Assembly: GCF_019127135.1 (NCBI RefSeq)
Contig: NZ_JAHOEA010000036.1
Span: 1 to 37,878 of the forward strand
Source of the DNA: Segatella copri
GTDB taxonomy: Bacteria > Bacteroidota > Bacteroidia > Bacteroidales > Bacteroidaceae
Direction of reading: 5' to 3'
Length of the DNA stretch: 37,878 nucleotides
Of the stretch, positions 16,466 through 24,284 are shown in pieces. The notes below the pieces were generated by a model. That model was not told where the DNA came from. It worked only from the letters and a program-made list of their open reading frames with translations, and ran no database searches. The translations under genes and the position numbers were made by a program. Positions within the stretch are counted from its first letter, which is position 1; every line of letters begins with the position of its first letter.

Positions 16466-16736
16466 GGAGCAGGTAACTCATTTTTCCCCTTCCCGGAGCT
16501 GCTACTTGCTGGATAACAGTATATTTTCTAGTCTTTACATCAAAAGTCACTTCATCATCACTTCCGTCAGGATTAGCTAGAAAAACTTTTTTCCCCTCAA
16601 AAAACGGCACGGAAATGCCCTTCGCCCACGCTTCCAGGTAGATTCGTTCCACCTCATCGTGTACGGCATTGTTGATTTCCCGAATCGACTTGCCATTCGA
16701 GAGTCGCCAACCTTCTATTTCTTCATATTTGCACAT
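16458..16736 (-). CDS. Small partner of the zeta-like kinase (candidate antitoxin)
   Basis: 92 residues, beginning MCKYEEIEGWRLSNGKSIRE. It has an acidic helix (INNAVHDEVERIYLEAWAKG) followed by strands ending GKMSYLLHA. No helix-turn-helix or known antitoxin domain was recognised. It is the first gene of a two-gene operon, overlaps the kinase start by 8 bp, and is small and acidic, as expected for a cognate antitoxin or a chaperone-like partner. The antitoxin role is inferred from position only. Confidence 0.7.
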   Translation of the reverse strand: MCKYEEIEGWRLSNGKSIREINNAVHDEVERIYLEAWAKGISVPFFEGKKVFLANPDGSDDEVTFDVKTRKYTVIQQVAAPGRGKMSYLLHA

Positions 16737-16776
16737 AAGCCTTTAACCTTTAGAAAAACTTTGAAAAATCTACTGC

Positions 16777-16784
16777 AAAAATAC
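16777..16784 (-). promoter_or_regulatory. -7 box for the kinase/partner operon
   Basis: The minus strand reads TATTTTTG, matching TAnnTTTG, 41 bp upstream of the partner gene start. Confidence 0.55.
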
Positions 16785-16876
16785 GAGGAATCTTTTTAAT
16801 AGCCAAATGTTTTAACCTCTTTTTTCTATCAGCTCTTATCAGAAGCATCTGTTTTTGAAAGTTTTTCCCAAAAAGG

Positions 16877-16907
16877 TTTGTGGTTTCAGGAATAATGGCT
16901 AATTTTG
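16877..16907 (+). promoter_or_regulatory. Promoter of the glycerate kinase gene
   Basis: TTTG at 16877-16880 and TAATTTTG at 16900-16907 are separated by 19 bp. The start codon is 63 bp downstream. Confidence 0.7.
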
Positions 16908-16970
16908 CGGGCTGAAAGGGAAATCGCTTGATAGGCGATGATTCTTGGAATGATATAATATAAATAGGAT

Positions 16971-18128
16971 ATGGATAGGAAAAATGATGGCCTCAGACTG
17001 ATGGATGGGGCTGGATATAAGAAGATAATAATTGCTTGCGACTCTTATAAGGGTTGCCTTTCGAGCAGAGAGGTAAATGAGGCGATTGCTTCGGGAGTGA
17101 AGAAATGGAATGCAGATGATGCTTCTCCCGAAATAAAGAAATTGTCTCCTGATGCTGCTTCTGAAATGAAAAAAATGGATTCAGATGATGCTTCTCCCGA
17201 AATCATTACCCTGGAAATGAGTGATGGGGGAGAGGGAATGCTCGATGCTTTTCTCTCGGCGATGAAGGGAGAGCGAGTGAAGATTCATGCCCATGATGCG
17301 CTGATGAGATGGATTGAGGCAGAATACGGAATCGTGGATGATACGGCGATTATCGAGATTGCGCAGACTACAGGACTGGCTCTGATTGAGCCTGAACAGC
17401 GCAACCCGATGAAGGCTACTTCCTGGGGCGTGGGCGAGATGATAATGAATGCTTATCGCCGGGGCGTGCGCCGTTTCATCGTGGGCTTGGGCGGAAGCGC
17501 CACATCCGATTGCGGTATTGGAATGCTCAAGGCGATGGGCGACGACTGGAAGAAAATCCGACAGGAATGCAGTTTTGTACTGGCTTCGGATGTTACCAAT
17601 CCGCTCTGCGGTGAAAACGGGGCGGCTTATGTCTTTGCGCCTCAGAAGGGAGCTGATGCTAAGATGGTGCAGATGCTGGATGATAGGGCGAGGAAGTTTG
17701 CCGAGGTAAGCGCCAAGCATTTCGGATATGATAGAAGTATGGTTTCCGGGGCTGGTGCTGCCGGCGGACTGGGCTATGCTTTCCTGCAATATTTCAATGC
17801 TGAGGCTCGTCCTGGGGCTGAACTTCTCTTGGATGAGATTGGTTTTGATGCGCTCATTCTGGATGCTGATCTCGTGATTACGGGCGAGGGACATAGCGAC
17901 CGCCAGACCTTGATGGGGAAACTGCCGCAAAGAATTCTTGAGCATGGTGCCAATCAGAAAATCTGGCTCGTCTCGGGTGGCGTAAGCGACAGGCAGGTGA
18001 TGCTGGATGCAGGTTTTGATAGAGTAATTCAGATTACTCCTGATTCTATGCCTTTAGAAGAAGCGATGAAGCCGGATGTGGCCCGTAACAATATCATCAA
18101 GGCGATTCATAGGCAATTTGCTTTGTAG
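16971..18128 (+). CDS. Glycerate kinase (GlxK/GarK family) with a repeated insert
   Basis: 385 residues. The family blocks are present: IIIACDSYKGCLSSREV near 20-36, SDGGEGMLDAF near 83, GLGGSATSDCGIGML near 175, ASDVTNPLCG near 205 and ITGEGHSDRQTLMGK near 305. The enzyme phosphorylates glycerate to 2- or 3-phosphoglycerate. Between the first and second blocks, where relatives have about 20 residues, there is an extra acidic stretch (about residues 44-78) built of three imperfect copies of a DDASPEI-type unit. The start may be the ATG at 16971 or at 17001 (residue 11), which is nearer the conserved fold. It has its own promoter. Confidence 0.85.
   Translation: MDRKNDGLRLMDGAGYKKIIIACDSYKGCLSSREVNEAIASGVKKWNADDASPEIKKLSPDAASEMKKMDSDDASPEIITLEMSDGGEGMLDAFLSAMKGERVKIHAHDALMRWIEAEYGIVDDTAIIEIAQTTGLALIEPEQRNPMKATSWGVGEMIMNAYRRGVRRFIVGLGGSATSDCGIGMLKAMGDDWKKIRQECSFVLASDVTNPLCGENGAAYVFAPQKGADAKMVQMLDDRARKFAEVSAKHFGYDRSMVSGAGAAGGLGYAFLQYFNAEARPGAELLLDEIGFDALILDADLVITGEGHSDRQTLMGKLPQRILEHGANQKIWLVSGGVSDRQVMLDAGFDRVIQITPDSMPLEEAMKPDVARNNIIKAIHRQFAL
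17113..17203 (+). repeat. In-frame tandem repeat inside the glycerate kinase gene
   Basis: The same 22 bases (CAGATGATGCTTCTCCCGAA plus AT) occur at 17113-17134 and 17182-17203, 69 bp apart, with a degenerate copy between them near 17148. Units are multiples of three and encode an acidic DDASPEI-like repeat. Confidence 0.75.
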
Positions 18129-18152
18129 TTTCAGTTATTATCCGTATCTTTG
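18122..18152 (+). promoter_or_regulatory. Promoter of the HAD phosphatase gene
   Basis: TTTG at 18122-18125 lies inside the end of the glycerate kinase gene; TATCTTTG at 18145-18152 is 19 bp further on. The phosphatase can therefore be made independently of the kinase. Confidence 0.7.
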
Positions 18153-18190
18153 CGCCCGATTATCAAAATAGGGTAAAAAGAATAAGAATA

Positions 18191-18829
18191 ATGAAGTATA
18201 TAATTTTTGATTTTGATGGAACCATCGGCGATTCGCAGAGTCTCATCGTGAAGACCCTGCAGGATACGATGCGTGCAAGAAAACTGGAAGTGAAATCGGA
18301 TGAGGCTTGTGCCAAGACCATCGGTTTAAGACTGGATGAGGCTTTCGTCTCGCTCTTCGGAATTAGTGCTGAGGAGGGACTGGAATGTGCGGCAACCTAT
18401 CGCGAAATCTTCCTGGATAACAAGAAGACGATGATCGTGCAGCCCTTCCCTCATGTGATAGAAACCCTGAGAGCGTTGCACCGTCAGGGCTTTATTCTGG
18501 GAATGGCCAGCAGCAGAAACCATTGCTCGCTGGATGGATACGTGAAGCAGATGCAGCTGGAAGATATTTTCTCTTCTATCGTGGCAGGCGATGATGTGGA
18601 GCATGCGAAGCCGGCACCCGATATGGTTTTCAAGGCATTGAAGGAGATGAAGGGAACGGCAGATGAAACCCTTGTAGTGGGCGATATGACCTTCGATGTA
18701 GATATGGCGCATCATGCCGGCTGCAAGGCCTGTGCCGTTACTTATGGCAACGGAACCCGCCAACAGCTCGCTTCTGCCGAATGGATTATCGATGATTTCG
18801 CAGAACTCCTGGAAATCGTAAAAGAATAA
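18191..18829 (+). CDS. HAD-superfamily hydrolase, phosphoglycolate-phosphatase-like
   Basis: 212 residues. Motif I is DFDGTIGDS with nucleophile aspartate 7 and acid aspartate 9, followed by a helical cap. Motif II is ASSRN near 104, motif III lysine is in HAKPAPDMVF near 140, and motif IV is VGDMTFDVDMAHHAG near 160. The cap and motif spacing suit subfamily IA (Gph-like). It dephosphorylates a small phosphorylated metabolite. Its place directly after glycerate kinase would suit phosphoglycolate salvage, but the separate promoter and broad HAD specificity leave the substrate open. Confidence 0.8.
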   Translation: MKYIIFDFDGTIGDSQSLIVKTLQDTMRARKLEVKSDEACAKTIGLRLDEAFVSLFGISAEEGLECAATYREIFLDNKKTMIVQPFPHVIETLRALHRQGFILGMASSRNHCSLDGYVKQMQLEDIFSSIVAGDDVEHAKPAPDMVFKALKEMKGTADETLVVGDMTFDVDMAHHAGCKACAVTYGNGTRQQLASAEWIIDDFAELLEIVKE

Positions 18830-18840
18830 ACTGAACTCTG

Positions 18841-18900
18841 AATAAAAAGATAATTTTATCCCTGCTGGAATAAAAAAGCGGATAAAGTTATCTTTTTATT
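18841..18900 (+). terminator. Terminator after the HAD gene
   Basis: Arms 18841-18861 and 18880-18900 form a 21-bp A/T-rich stem with one mismatch around an 18-nt loop and T-rich 3' arm. It separates the HAD gene from the riboswitch transcript. Confidence 0.75.
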
Positions 18901-18913
18901 CATTTTTTTATAG

Positions 18914-18921
18914 TAACTTTG
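18914..18921 (+). promoter_or_regulatory. -7 box of the B12 operon
   Basis: TAACTTTG matches TAnnTTTG and lies just before the riboswitch aptamer, so transcription should start near 18927. Confidence 0.7.
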
Positions 18922-18929
18922 CACCCGCA

Positions 18930-19162
18930 ATTGGTTTGCTGCCACTTTCTGCCGCCTCAGGCAGGATGAGTGCGTAGTGATTAAAAGGGAATCGGGTGAG
19001 AAGCCCGGACAGTCCCGCTGCTGTAAGCGTCTTATTGCGGCAAGCACCATGGTCACTGACATTTTTTCGGGAAGACCGCTTGCCATGAGTTTTGCATCTT
19101 TTTATGTTTACATAGAGTGAGATGCGGGGAGGACGCAAGTCAGAAGACCTGCCGTTGCCATC
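18930..19162 (+). ncRNA. Cobalamin riboswitch
   Basis: The region has the conserved core of the B12 aptamer: AAAGGGAATCGGGTGAGA near 18978, GGACAGTCCCGCTGCTGTAA near 19007 and the closing GCAAGTCAGAAGACCTGCC near 19136 (the B12-box strand). It leads into btuB. Downstream, CCATCA-N5-TGATGG (19168-19184) and AGCCT/AGGCT followed by TTTT (19199-19220) could form the expression platform. Cobalamin binding should lower expression of the three downstream genes. End points are approximate. Confidence 0.92.
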
Positions 19163-19245
19163 TCTACCATCAGGAAGTGATGGAGGATGAAATCATTGAG
19201 CCTCGTGGGTTAGGCTTTTGAATGAAGATAAAAACATAATAGTAG

Positions 19246-21237
19246 ATGAAAAGATTGTTTGCAATAGCCATGCTGGGTGTTGTTGCAGGGTCTGCCTTTG
19301 CCAATGGCGAAACGCAGGACTCTGTACGAGTGCATCACATCCAAGAGGTTGTGGTTACCTCACGATTGATATCCAGGGAAACTATTCCATCACAGACATT
19401 GGGAGGTGAGGAACTCAAAAAGTTGAATTCCTTGTCGGTGGCCGATGCCTTGCGTTATTTCTCGGGCCTGCAGCTCAAGGATTATGGAGGCGTGGGTGGC
19501 ATCAAGACAGTCAACATTCGCAGTATGGGTACCAATCACTTGGGTATCTTCTATGACGGCCTCGAACTGGGCAATGCACAGAATGGGCAGATAGACTTGG
19601 GGCAGTTCTCACTCGACAATGTGGAGGAGATTTCGCTCTACAACGGTCAGCGTAGTGCCATCTTCCAACCAGCGAGCGACTTTGGTAATGCTGGCTCCGT
19701 CTATATCCGTACCAAGGCTCCCCGCTTCATGATGGGCAGGCGATACAACTTGTTGGTGAGGGCTAAGTATGGGTCGAGCGATACCTTCCGGTTTTCATCG
19801 CTTTGGGAGCAGAAACTCTCCGATCATATATCTTCCTCGTTAAGTACAAGTGTGCTGACGTCGAGCGGACGCTATAAGTTTCGTTATAGGCGAGTGACCG
19901 AAGACAATACGGTGGCTTATGATACCACCGCCGTGCGCCACAATGGTGACATTTGGGCTTTCCGTATCGAGGAAAACGTGAGGGGAGGCATTGCCGATGG
20001 ATATTGGAACGTGAAGGCATATACCTACCATTCGGAAAGGGGAATACCTGGTGCCATCGTCAACAATGTGTGGCGAAGAGGCGAACGCCAGTGGGACCAC
20101 AATACCTTCGGACAGGCTGTATTCCAAAAGTCATTTGGTGACAAATTCTCTACCAAGGCATTGGCTAAGTATGCCTATTATGTGACGCGCTATGTCAATA
20201 ATGATGAGACGCAGATACATGTAGATAATACCTATCGTCAGCAGGAGATGTATTTCTCCACTTCGAATGTCTATGAGATATTGCCAAAGTGGAGTGTCTC
20301 AATGAGCTATGACTTCAAGTGGAACAAGTTGAATGCCAATATGGTGGACTTTGCTTTCCCTCATCGTTACTCCAACTTTGTGTCGTTAGCCACGGCATTG
20401 ACGCTGTCACGCATCCAGGCACAAGCCTCGTTGGTGGAGCAGGTGGTCAAGGACCATGTGAAGTATGGGGCGTCATCGTCATCTCGCAGCACACTGACGC
20501 CAGCATTCTTTGTAAATGTCTATCCGTTCGAATCCAAGTTGTTGGCAGTGAAGGCCTTCGCTAAGAAAAGCTTCCGCATGCCGACCTTCAACGACCTCTA
20601 CTATGCCGACATGGGTAACAGTAAGTTGAATCCAGAGTCGGCGTTGCAATATGACCTGGGATTTGTGCTGAACAAGGATTGGAAGCAAGGCATCGTCGAC
20701 CATTTCCGCTTACAGGTGGATGGCTATTACAATACGGTGCACGACAAAATTGTGGCTTATCCCAAGGGGCAGCAGTTCCGTTGGACGATGCTCAACTTGG
20801 GCAAGGTACACATCAAGGGCGTCGATGCCATGGCAGAAGTGGGACTGGAGCCCGCCAAGGATTGGAAAGTTACGGCCCGCTTGCAGTACACTTATCAGGA
20901 TGCTCGCGACGTGACCGATCCCAATACCTCTTATTATAAGGATCAGATACCTTATATACCATGGAACAGTGGGTCGGCTATCTTGGCCCTGTCATGGCGA
21001 GAGTGGGACTTGTCGTATAGTTTCATCTATTCTGGTGAACGTTATTCGCAGCAAGAGAACATCCTCTATAACCATCTCCAGCCCTGGTATACGCACGACA
21101 TGAGCGTGGTTTATCATGCCAGGAGATGGTCGGCAAGACTGGATGTCAACAACATCTTCAGTCAGGATTATGACGTGATACTCAACTATCCGATGCCGAA
21201 GCGCAATTATATGCTGACATTGGAATATAACTTTTGA
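19246..21237 (+). CDS. btuB: BtuB-type TonB-dependent vitamin B12 receptor
   Basis: 663 residues. A signal peptide ends near AFANG, followed by a TonB-box region (VRVHHIQEVVVTSR) and plug domain to about residue 165 (DALRYFSGLQLKDYGGVGG, then VNIRSMGTNHLGIFYDGLEL). The barrel ends MLTLEYNF with terminal phenylalanine. The length is near that of E. coli BtuB and far shorter than SusC-type receptors. The riboswitch directly upstream fixes the substrate as cobalamin or a cobamide. The next gene starts 4 bp after the stop, and its BtuG-like product should cap this barrel at the surface. Confidence 0.92.
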   Translation: MKRLFAIAMLGVVAGSAFANGETQDSVRVHHIQEVVVTSRLISRETIPSQTLGGEELKKLNSLSVADALRYFSGLQLKDYGGVGGIKTVNIRSMGTNHLGIFYDGLELGNAQNGQIDLGQFSLDNVEEISLYNGQRSAIFQPASDFGNAGSVYIRTKAPRFMMGRRYNLLVRAKYGSSDTFRFSSLWEQKLSDHISSSLSTSVLTSSGRYKFRYRRVTEDNTVAYDTTAVRHNGDIWAFRIEENVRGGIADGYWNVKAYTYHSERGIPGAIVNNVWRRGERQWDHNTFGQAVFQKSFGDKFSTKALAKYAYYVTRYVNNDETQIHVDNTYRQQEMYFSTSNVYEILPKWSVSMSYDFKWNKLNANMVDFAFPHRYSNFVSLATALTLSRIQAQASLVEQVVKDHVKYGASSSSRSTLTPAFFVNVYPFESKLLAVKAFAKKSFRMPTFNDLYYADMGNSKLNPESALQYDLGFVLNKDWKQGIVDHFRLQVDGYYNTVHDKIVAYPKGQQFRWTMLNLGKVHIKGVDAMAEVGLEPAKDWKVTARLQYTYQDARDVTDPNTSYYKDQIPYIPWNSGSAILALSWREWDLSYSFIYSGERYSQQENILYNHLQPWYTHDMSVVYHARRWSARLDVNNIFSQDYDVILNYPMPKRNYMLTLEYNF

Positions 21238-21241
21238 AAAA

Positions 21242-23302
21242 ATGAAGGATAAGATATATCATCAACCCAATCTGGCAAAGTCTTGGTTCTTAGCCTTGCT
21301 TTGTTTTCTGGCTCTATGTATGCAGTCGTGTCGGGATAGCGACACCGTCATCTCATCTGAGCCTGAGGATACAGGCAGTAAGGCAGAAAAGGGCGATGTC
21401 ATGGGACTCTACTTGCTCAACCAGGGCAATATGGGCAGCAACAAGGCTACCCTCGACTATCTGGACTTGTCGGGTGATAATAGTGAAAACGTCATTTATC
21501 ATCGCAACATCTACTCTGAACGCAATCCTTACGAGATTAAGGAACTGGGTGATGTTGGCAATGATATCAAGATATATGGCTCCAAACTGTGGATGGTCAT
21601 CAACTGCTCCAACAAGGTGGAGGTGGCAGATGCCTATACTTGCAAAAAAGTAGCGAAGATAGACATCCCCAACTGTCGATACCTTGCCTTTGATGGAGGA
21701 TTTGCCTATGTGAGTGCCTATGTGGCTCCTGTGAATATGCGCCAGGATGCCGAAGTGGGAGCTGTTTATAAGGTGGACACGCTGACCATGAAGGTAGTGG
21801 ACAAGGTGACGGTGGGCTATCAGCCCGATGAATTGGCTGTTGTGCATGGCAAACTGTATGTTGCCAACAGTGGCGGTTATCGCAATCCCAACTACGATCG
21901 TACGGTGAGCGTCATCGACCTCAAGACCTTTAAGGAGGAGCGGAAGATTGATGTGGCAATCAACTTGCATCGCTGTCGTGCCGATAAGTATGGGCAGCTA
22001 TGGGTGAGTTCCCGAGGCGACTACAAGGAGGTGCCTTCACGATTGTATTGGCTCAAGCCTAATGCTGCAGGGCAGATGGAAAAGGGAGGTGAACTGAAAG
22101 TGCCGTGCTCCAACATGTGTGTCGTGGGTGATTCACTATATTATATAGGTGTGCAGTGGAATGAGACTTCACAGAAGAATTCGATAGAGTATGGTATCGT
22201 GAATGTCAGCCAACACAAGGTAATTGCTCATTCCTTGTCTAGTGCTCATGAGATACAATCCATCGAAATGCCATACGGCATCATCGTCAATCCTCAGAAG
22301 AAAGATTTCTATCTGATGGATGCTAAGAATTACGTGTCAAGTGGTGAGTTGTTTCACTTCAAGGCGGATGGCACCTTCGATTGGCGAGTGTGGACGGGCG
22401 ATATTCCGGCAGAGGCAGCGTTTGTTTATCGCAAACCTCAGTTGCCATCGTCGGATCCGAGCCAACCAGCCGAGAAGTATAGCAAGTATATCTTAGCGGT
22501 AGATGAGTATGTGCCGGCTCCAGGACAATTCGTCAATTCGATGCCTCAATATGAGGAGGGTGATGATGCTAAGTCGATGGCAAGAAAATGTACAGAAGCC
22601 ATCGGTGGAGACAAGGGCGGTTTGGTGAGTCTGGGTGCCTATGGTGGTTACATCACCTTTCATTTCGATCATTCAATAGCGAATGTGAAAGGTGAGAAAG
22701 ACCTTTACATCAAGGGCAATGCTTTCAAGGACAATAGCGAGCCTGGCATCGTGATGGTATCGCAGGATGTGAATGGCAATGGTTTGCCCGACGATCCTTG
22801 GTATGAACTTTCCGGCAGTGCTGATGTTGACAGTGTGGGCAAGGTGGTATATGGCTATGAGATAACCTATACCAAGGATGCCATGCATGATATTCCATGG
22901 ACAGACAATCAGGGAAGAAGTGGAGTTGTTAATCGCAACACTTTTCATGCCCAGGAATATTTCCCCTTGTGGTTGTCAAGTCCATTACGCTTCGAGGGTA
23001 CCCTTTTGCCGCGTAATGGCCATGATACCAGCGGCAATGGAACCCATTGGGTTTGTGATGCCTTCCGGTATGGATATGTTGACAATGTGAGCAATAGCGA
23101 CATCGATGGATGTTGTTTCGATATCTCTTGGGCGGTAGATAAGAATCGAAAGCCTGTGGCGCTCGACCACATCGACTTCGTGAGAGTGTATAGCGCACAG
23201 AATCAAATGTGTGGTTGGCTAGGTGAGACTTCCACAGAGGTAAGTGGGGCTGAGGACCTGCATCTCCAAAAGTCAATCAGTGCCAAGAGTAGAAAGAGAT
23301 AA
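21242..23302 (+). CDS. BtuG-like surface lipoprotein: beta-propeller fused to a second C-terminal domain
   Basis: 686 residues. A lipoprotein signal ends MQSC near residue 30, followed by a D/S/E-rich stretch that suits surface export. Residues about 50-400 look like a YncE/DUF5074 seven-bladed propeller (VMGLYLLNQGNMGSNKATLD; YQPDELAVVHGKLYVANSGG; TVSVIDLKTFKEERKIDV). Bacteroides BtuG has this fold and binds B12 very tightly on top of BtuB. From about 430 to 675 there is a further beta-rich domain (GGYITFHFDHSIAN; QDVNGNGLPDDPWYELSG; VNRNTFHAQEYFP; HIDFVRVYS), of the kind found in separate surface proteins of Bacteroidota. Coupling to btuB by a 4-bp gap supports a role in B12 capture. Confidence 0.8.
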   Translation: MKDKIYHQPNLAKSWFLALLCFLALCMQSCRDSDTVISSEPEDTGSKAEKGDVMGLYLLNQGNMGSNKATLDYLDLSGDNSENVIYHRNIYSERNPYEIKELGDVGNDIKIYGSKLWMVINCSNKVEVADAYTCKKVAKIDIPNCRYLAFDGGFAYVSAYVAPVNMRQDAEVGAVYKVDTLTMKVVDKVTVGYQPDELAVVHGKLYVANSGGYRNPNYDRTVSVIDLKTFKEERKIDVAINLHRCRADKYGQLWVSSRGDYKEVPSRLYWLKPNAAGQMEKGGELKVPCSNMCVVGDSLYYIGVQWNETSQKNSIEYGIVNVSQHKVIAHSLSSAHEIQSIEMPYGIIVNPQKKDFYLMDAKNYVSSGELFHFKADGTFDWRVWTGDIPAEAAFVYRKPQLPSSDPSQPAEKYSKYILAVDEYVPAPGQFVNSMPQYEEGDDAKSMARKCTEAIGGDKGGLVSLGAYGGYITFHFDHSIANVKGEKDLYIKGNAFKDNSEPGIVMVSQDVNGNGLPDDPWYELSGSADVDSVGKVVYGYEITYTKDAMHDIPWTDNQGRSGVVNRNTFHAQEYFPLWLSSPLRFEGTLLPRNGHDTSGNGTHWVCDAFRYGYVDNVSNSDIDGCCFDISWAVDKNRKPVALDHIDFVRVYSAQNQMCGWLGETSTEVSGAEDLHLQKSISAKSRKR

Positions 23303-23340
23303 TAAATAATAAGATAATTTTAATAATAAACAAAACAACA

Positions 23341-24132
23341 ATGATGAAAAAGTATTTTTATTTGTTGGCACTTGTGTGTGCCACTAGTTTCTTCACAGCA
23401 TGTAGTGACGACGACGATGACAACACTCCTAAGTATGAGACCATCACTTTCGAGGGTAGCAACTGGAATGCATTGATTGATAATCCTCAGTATGGTGGAA
23501 AGATGCTCTATGGAGAGAGTGGTAGCGGCTTTACAGAGGACAATGGTGTGTATGAGTGGACTGATGCTACAACTTCTTTGCATTCAAAGATAAATAATGG
23601 CTATGGCTCATGGGCTTATTGGAATGGTGGTGCTGCTGTTTCTAACTATCATAGTACCATTGCTGAAGGTACATCTAATACACAGCTTTCTATTCCTGCA
23701 GATCTTGCAGCTCACTCTGGTAGCAACTTCTTGATGATTTTTGGTTCAATAGATGGATATAATGCTCCTGTTCTTGACTTTAAGGATGGTAAGGCTCACA
23801 CCATGAAAGGCCTTTGGATTACCAATGGTACTTACTTCCTCAATGTGATGGCTAATGGCAATGAATACTGTGCAAAGGCTAAAAGTTCTACCCAAATCTC
23901 TGTCGTGTTCGAAGGCTTCAAGGCTGATGGTACTACGTCTACAGGTACAGTTAAGTACACAGTTCAGGATGGTACAAACTCTTTGAAGAGCTGGCAGTAT
24001 GTTGATCTCTCTTCTCTTGGCGAGATTAGTAGCTTGAAGGTAAACTATGAGGCTTCAGACGATATGAAGGGGCAGTATGGTTATAATGCGCCTGCTTATA
24101 TAGCTGTAGATGACGTAGAAATCTATAAGTAA
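23341..24132 (+). CDS. DUF4465 surface lipoprotein in the B12 operon
   Basis: 263 residues. The lipobox FFTAC is followed directly by SDDDDD, a surface-export type acidic motif. The mature part matches DUF4465: GLWITNGTYFLNVMANGNEY near 160, a strand with VFEGFKADG, and the C-terminal block YVDLSSLGEISSLKVNYEAS then PAYIAVDDVEIYK. The function of DUF4465 is not established. Position as third gene after the riboswitch, 38 bp behind the BtuG-like gene, suggests an accessory cobamide-binding or docking protein, comparable in role to BtuH of Bacteroides, though homology to BtuH is not claimed. Confidence 0.8.
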   Translation: MMKKYFYLLALVCATSFFTACSDDDDDNTPKYETITFEGSNWNALIDNPQYGGKMLYGESGSGFTEDNGVYEWTDATTSLHSKINNGYGSWAYWNGGAAVSNYHSTIAEGTSNTQLSIPADLAAHSGSNFLMIFGSIDGYNAPVLDFKDGKAHTMKGLWITNGTYFLNVMANGNEYCAKAKSSTQISVVFEGFKADGTTSTGTVKYTVQDGTNSLKSWQYVDLSSLGEISSLKVNYEASDDMKGQYGYNAPAYIAVDDVEIYK

Positions 24133-24177
24133 ATCTGATATAGCGATAGTTTCTTATGAAAACGGCTGCATAGAAAC

Positions 24178-24227
24178 AAAAAAGAGGGTGCGTCTTGTAC
24201 TTATGACACACCCTCTCTTTTGTTTTT
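24178..24227 (+). terminator. Terminator of the B12 operon
   Basis: AAAGAGGGTGCGTC (24181-24194) pairs with GACACACCCTCTCTTT (24205-24220), followed by a T-rich run. A second small hairpin (24238-24260) followed by seven T residues lies just beyond. Confidence 0.8.
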
Positions 24228-24284
24228 TATTGTTTCCGAAACGATTATTCTTATCGTTTCCAAGTCCTTCTTTTTTTCGAATCT

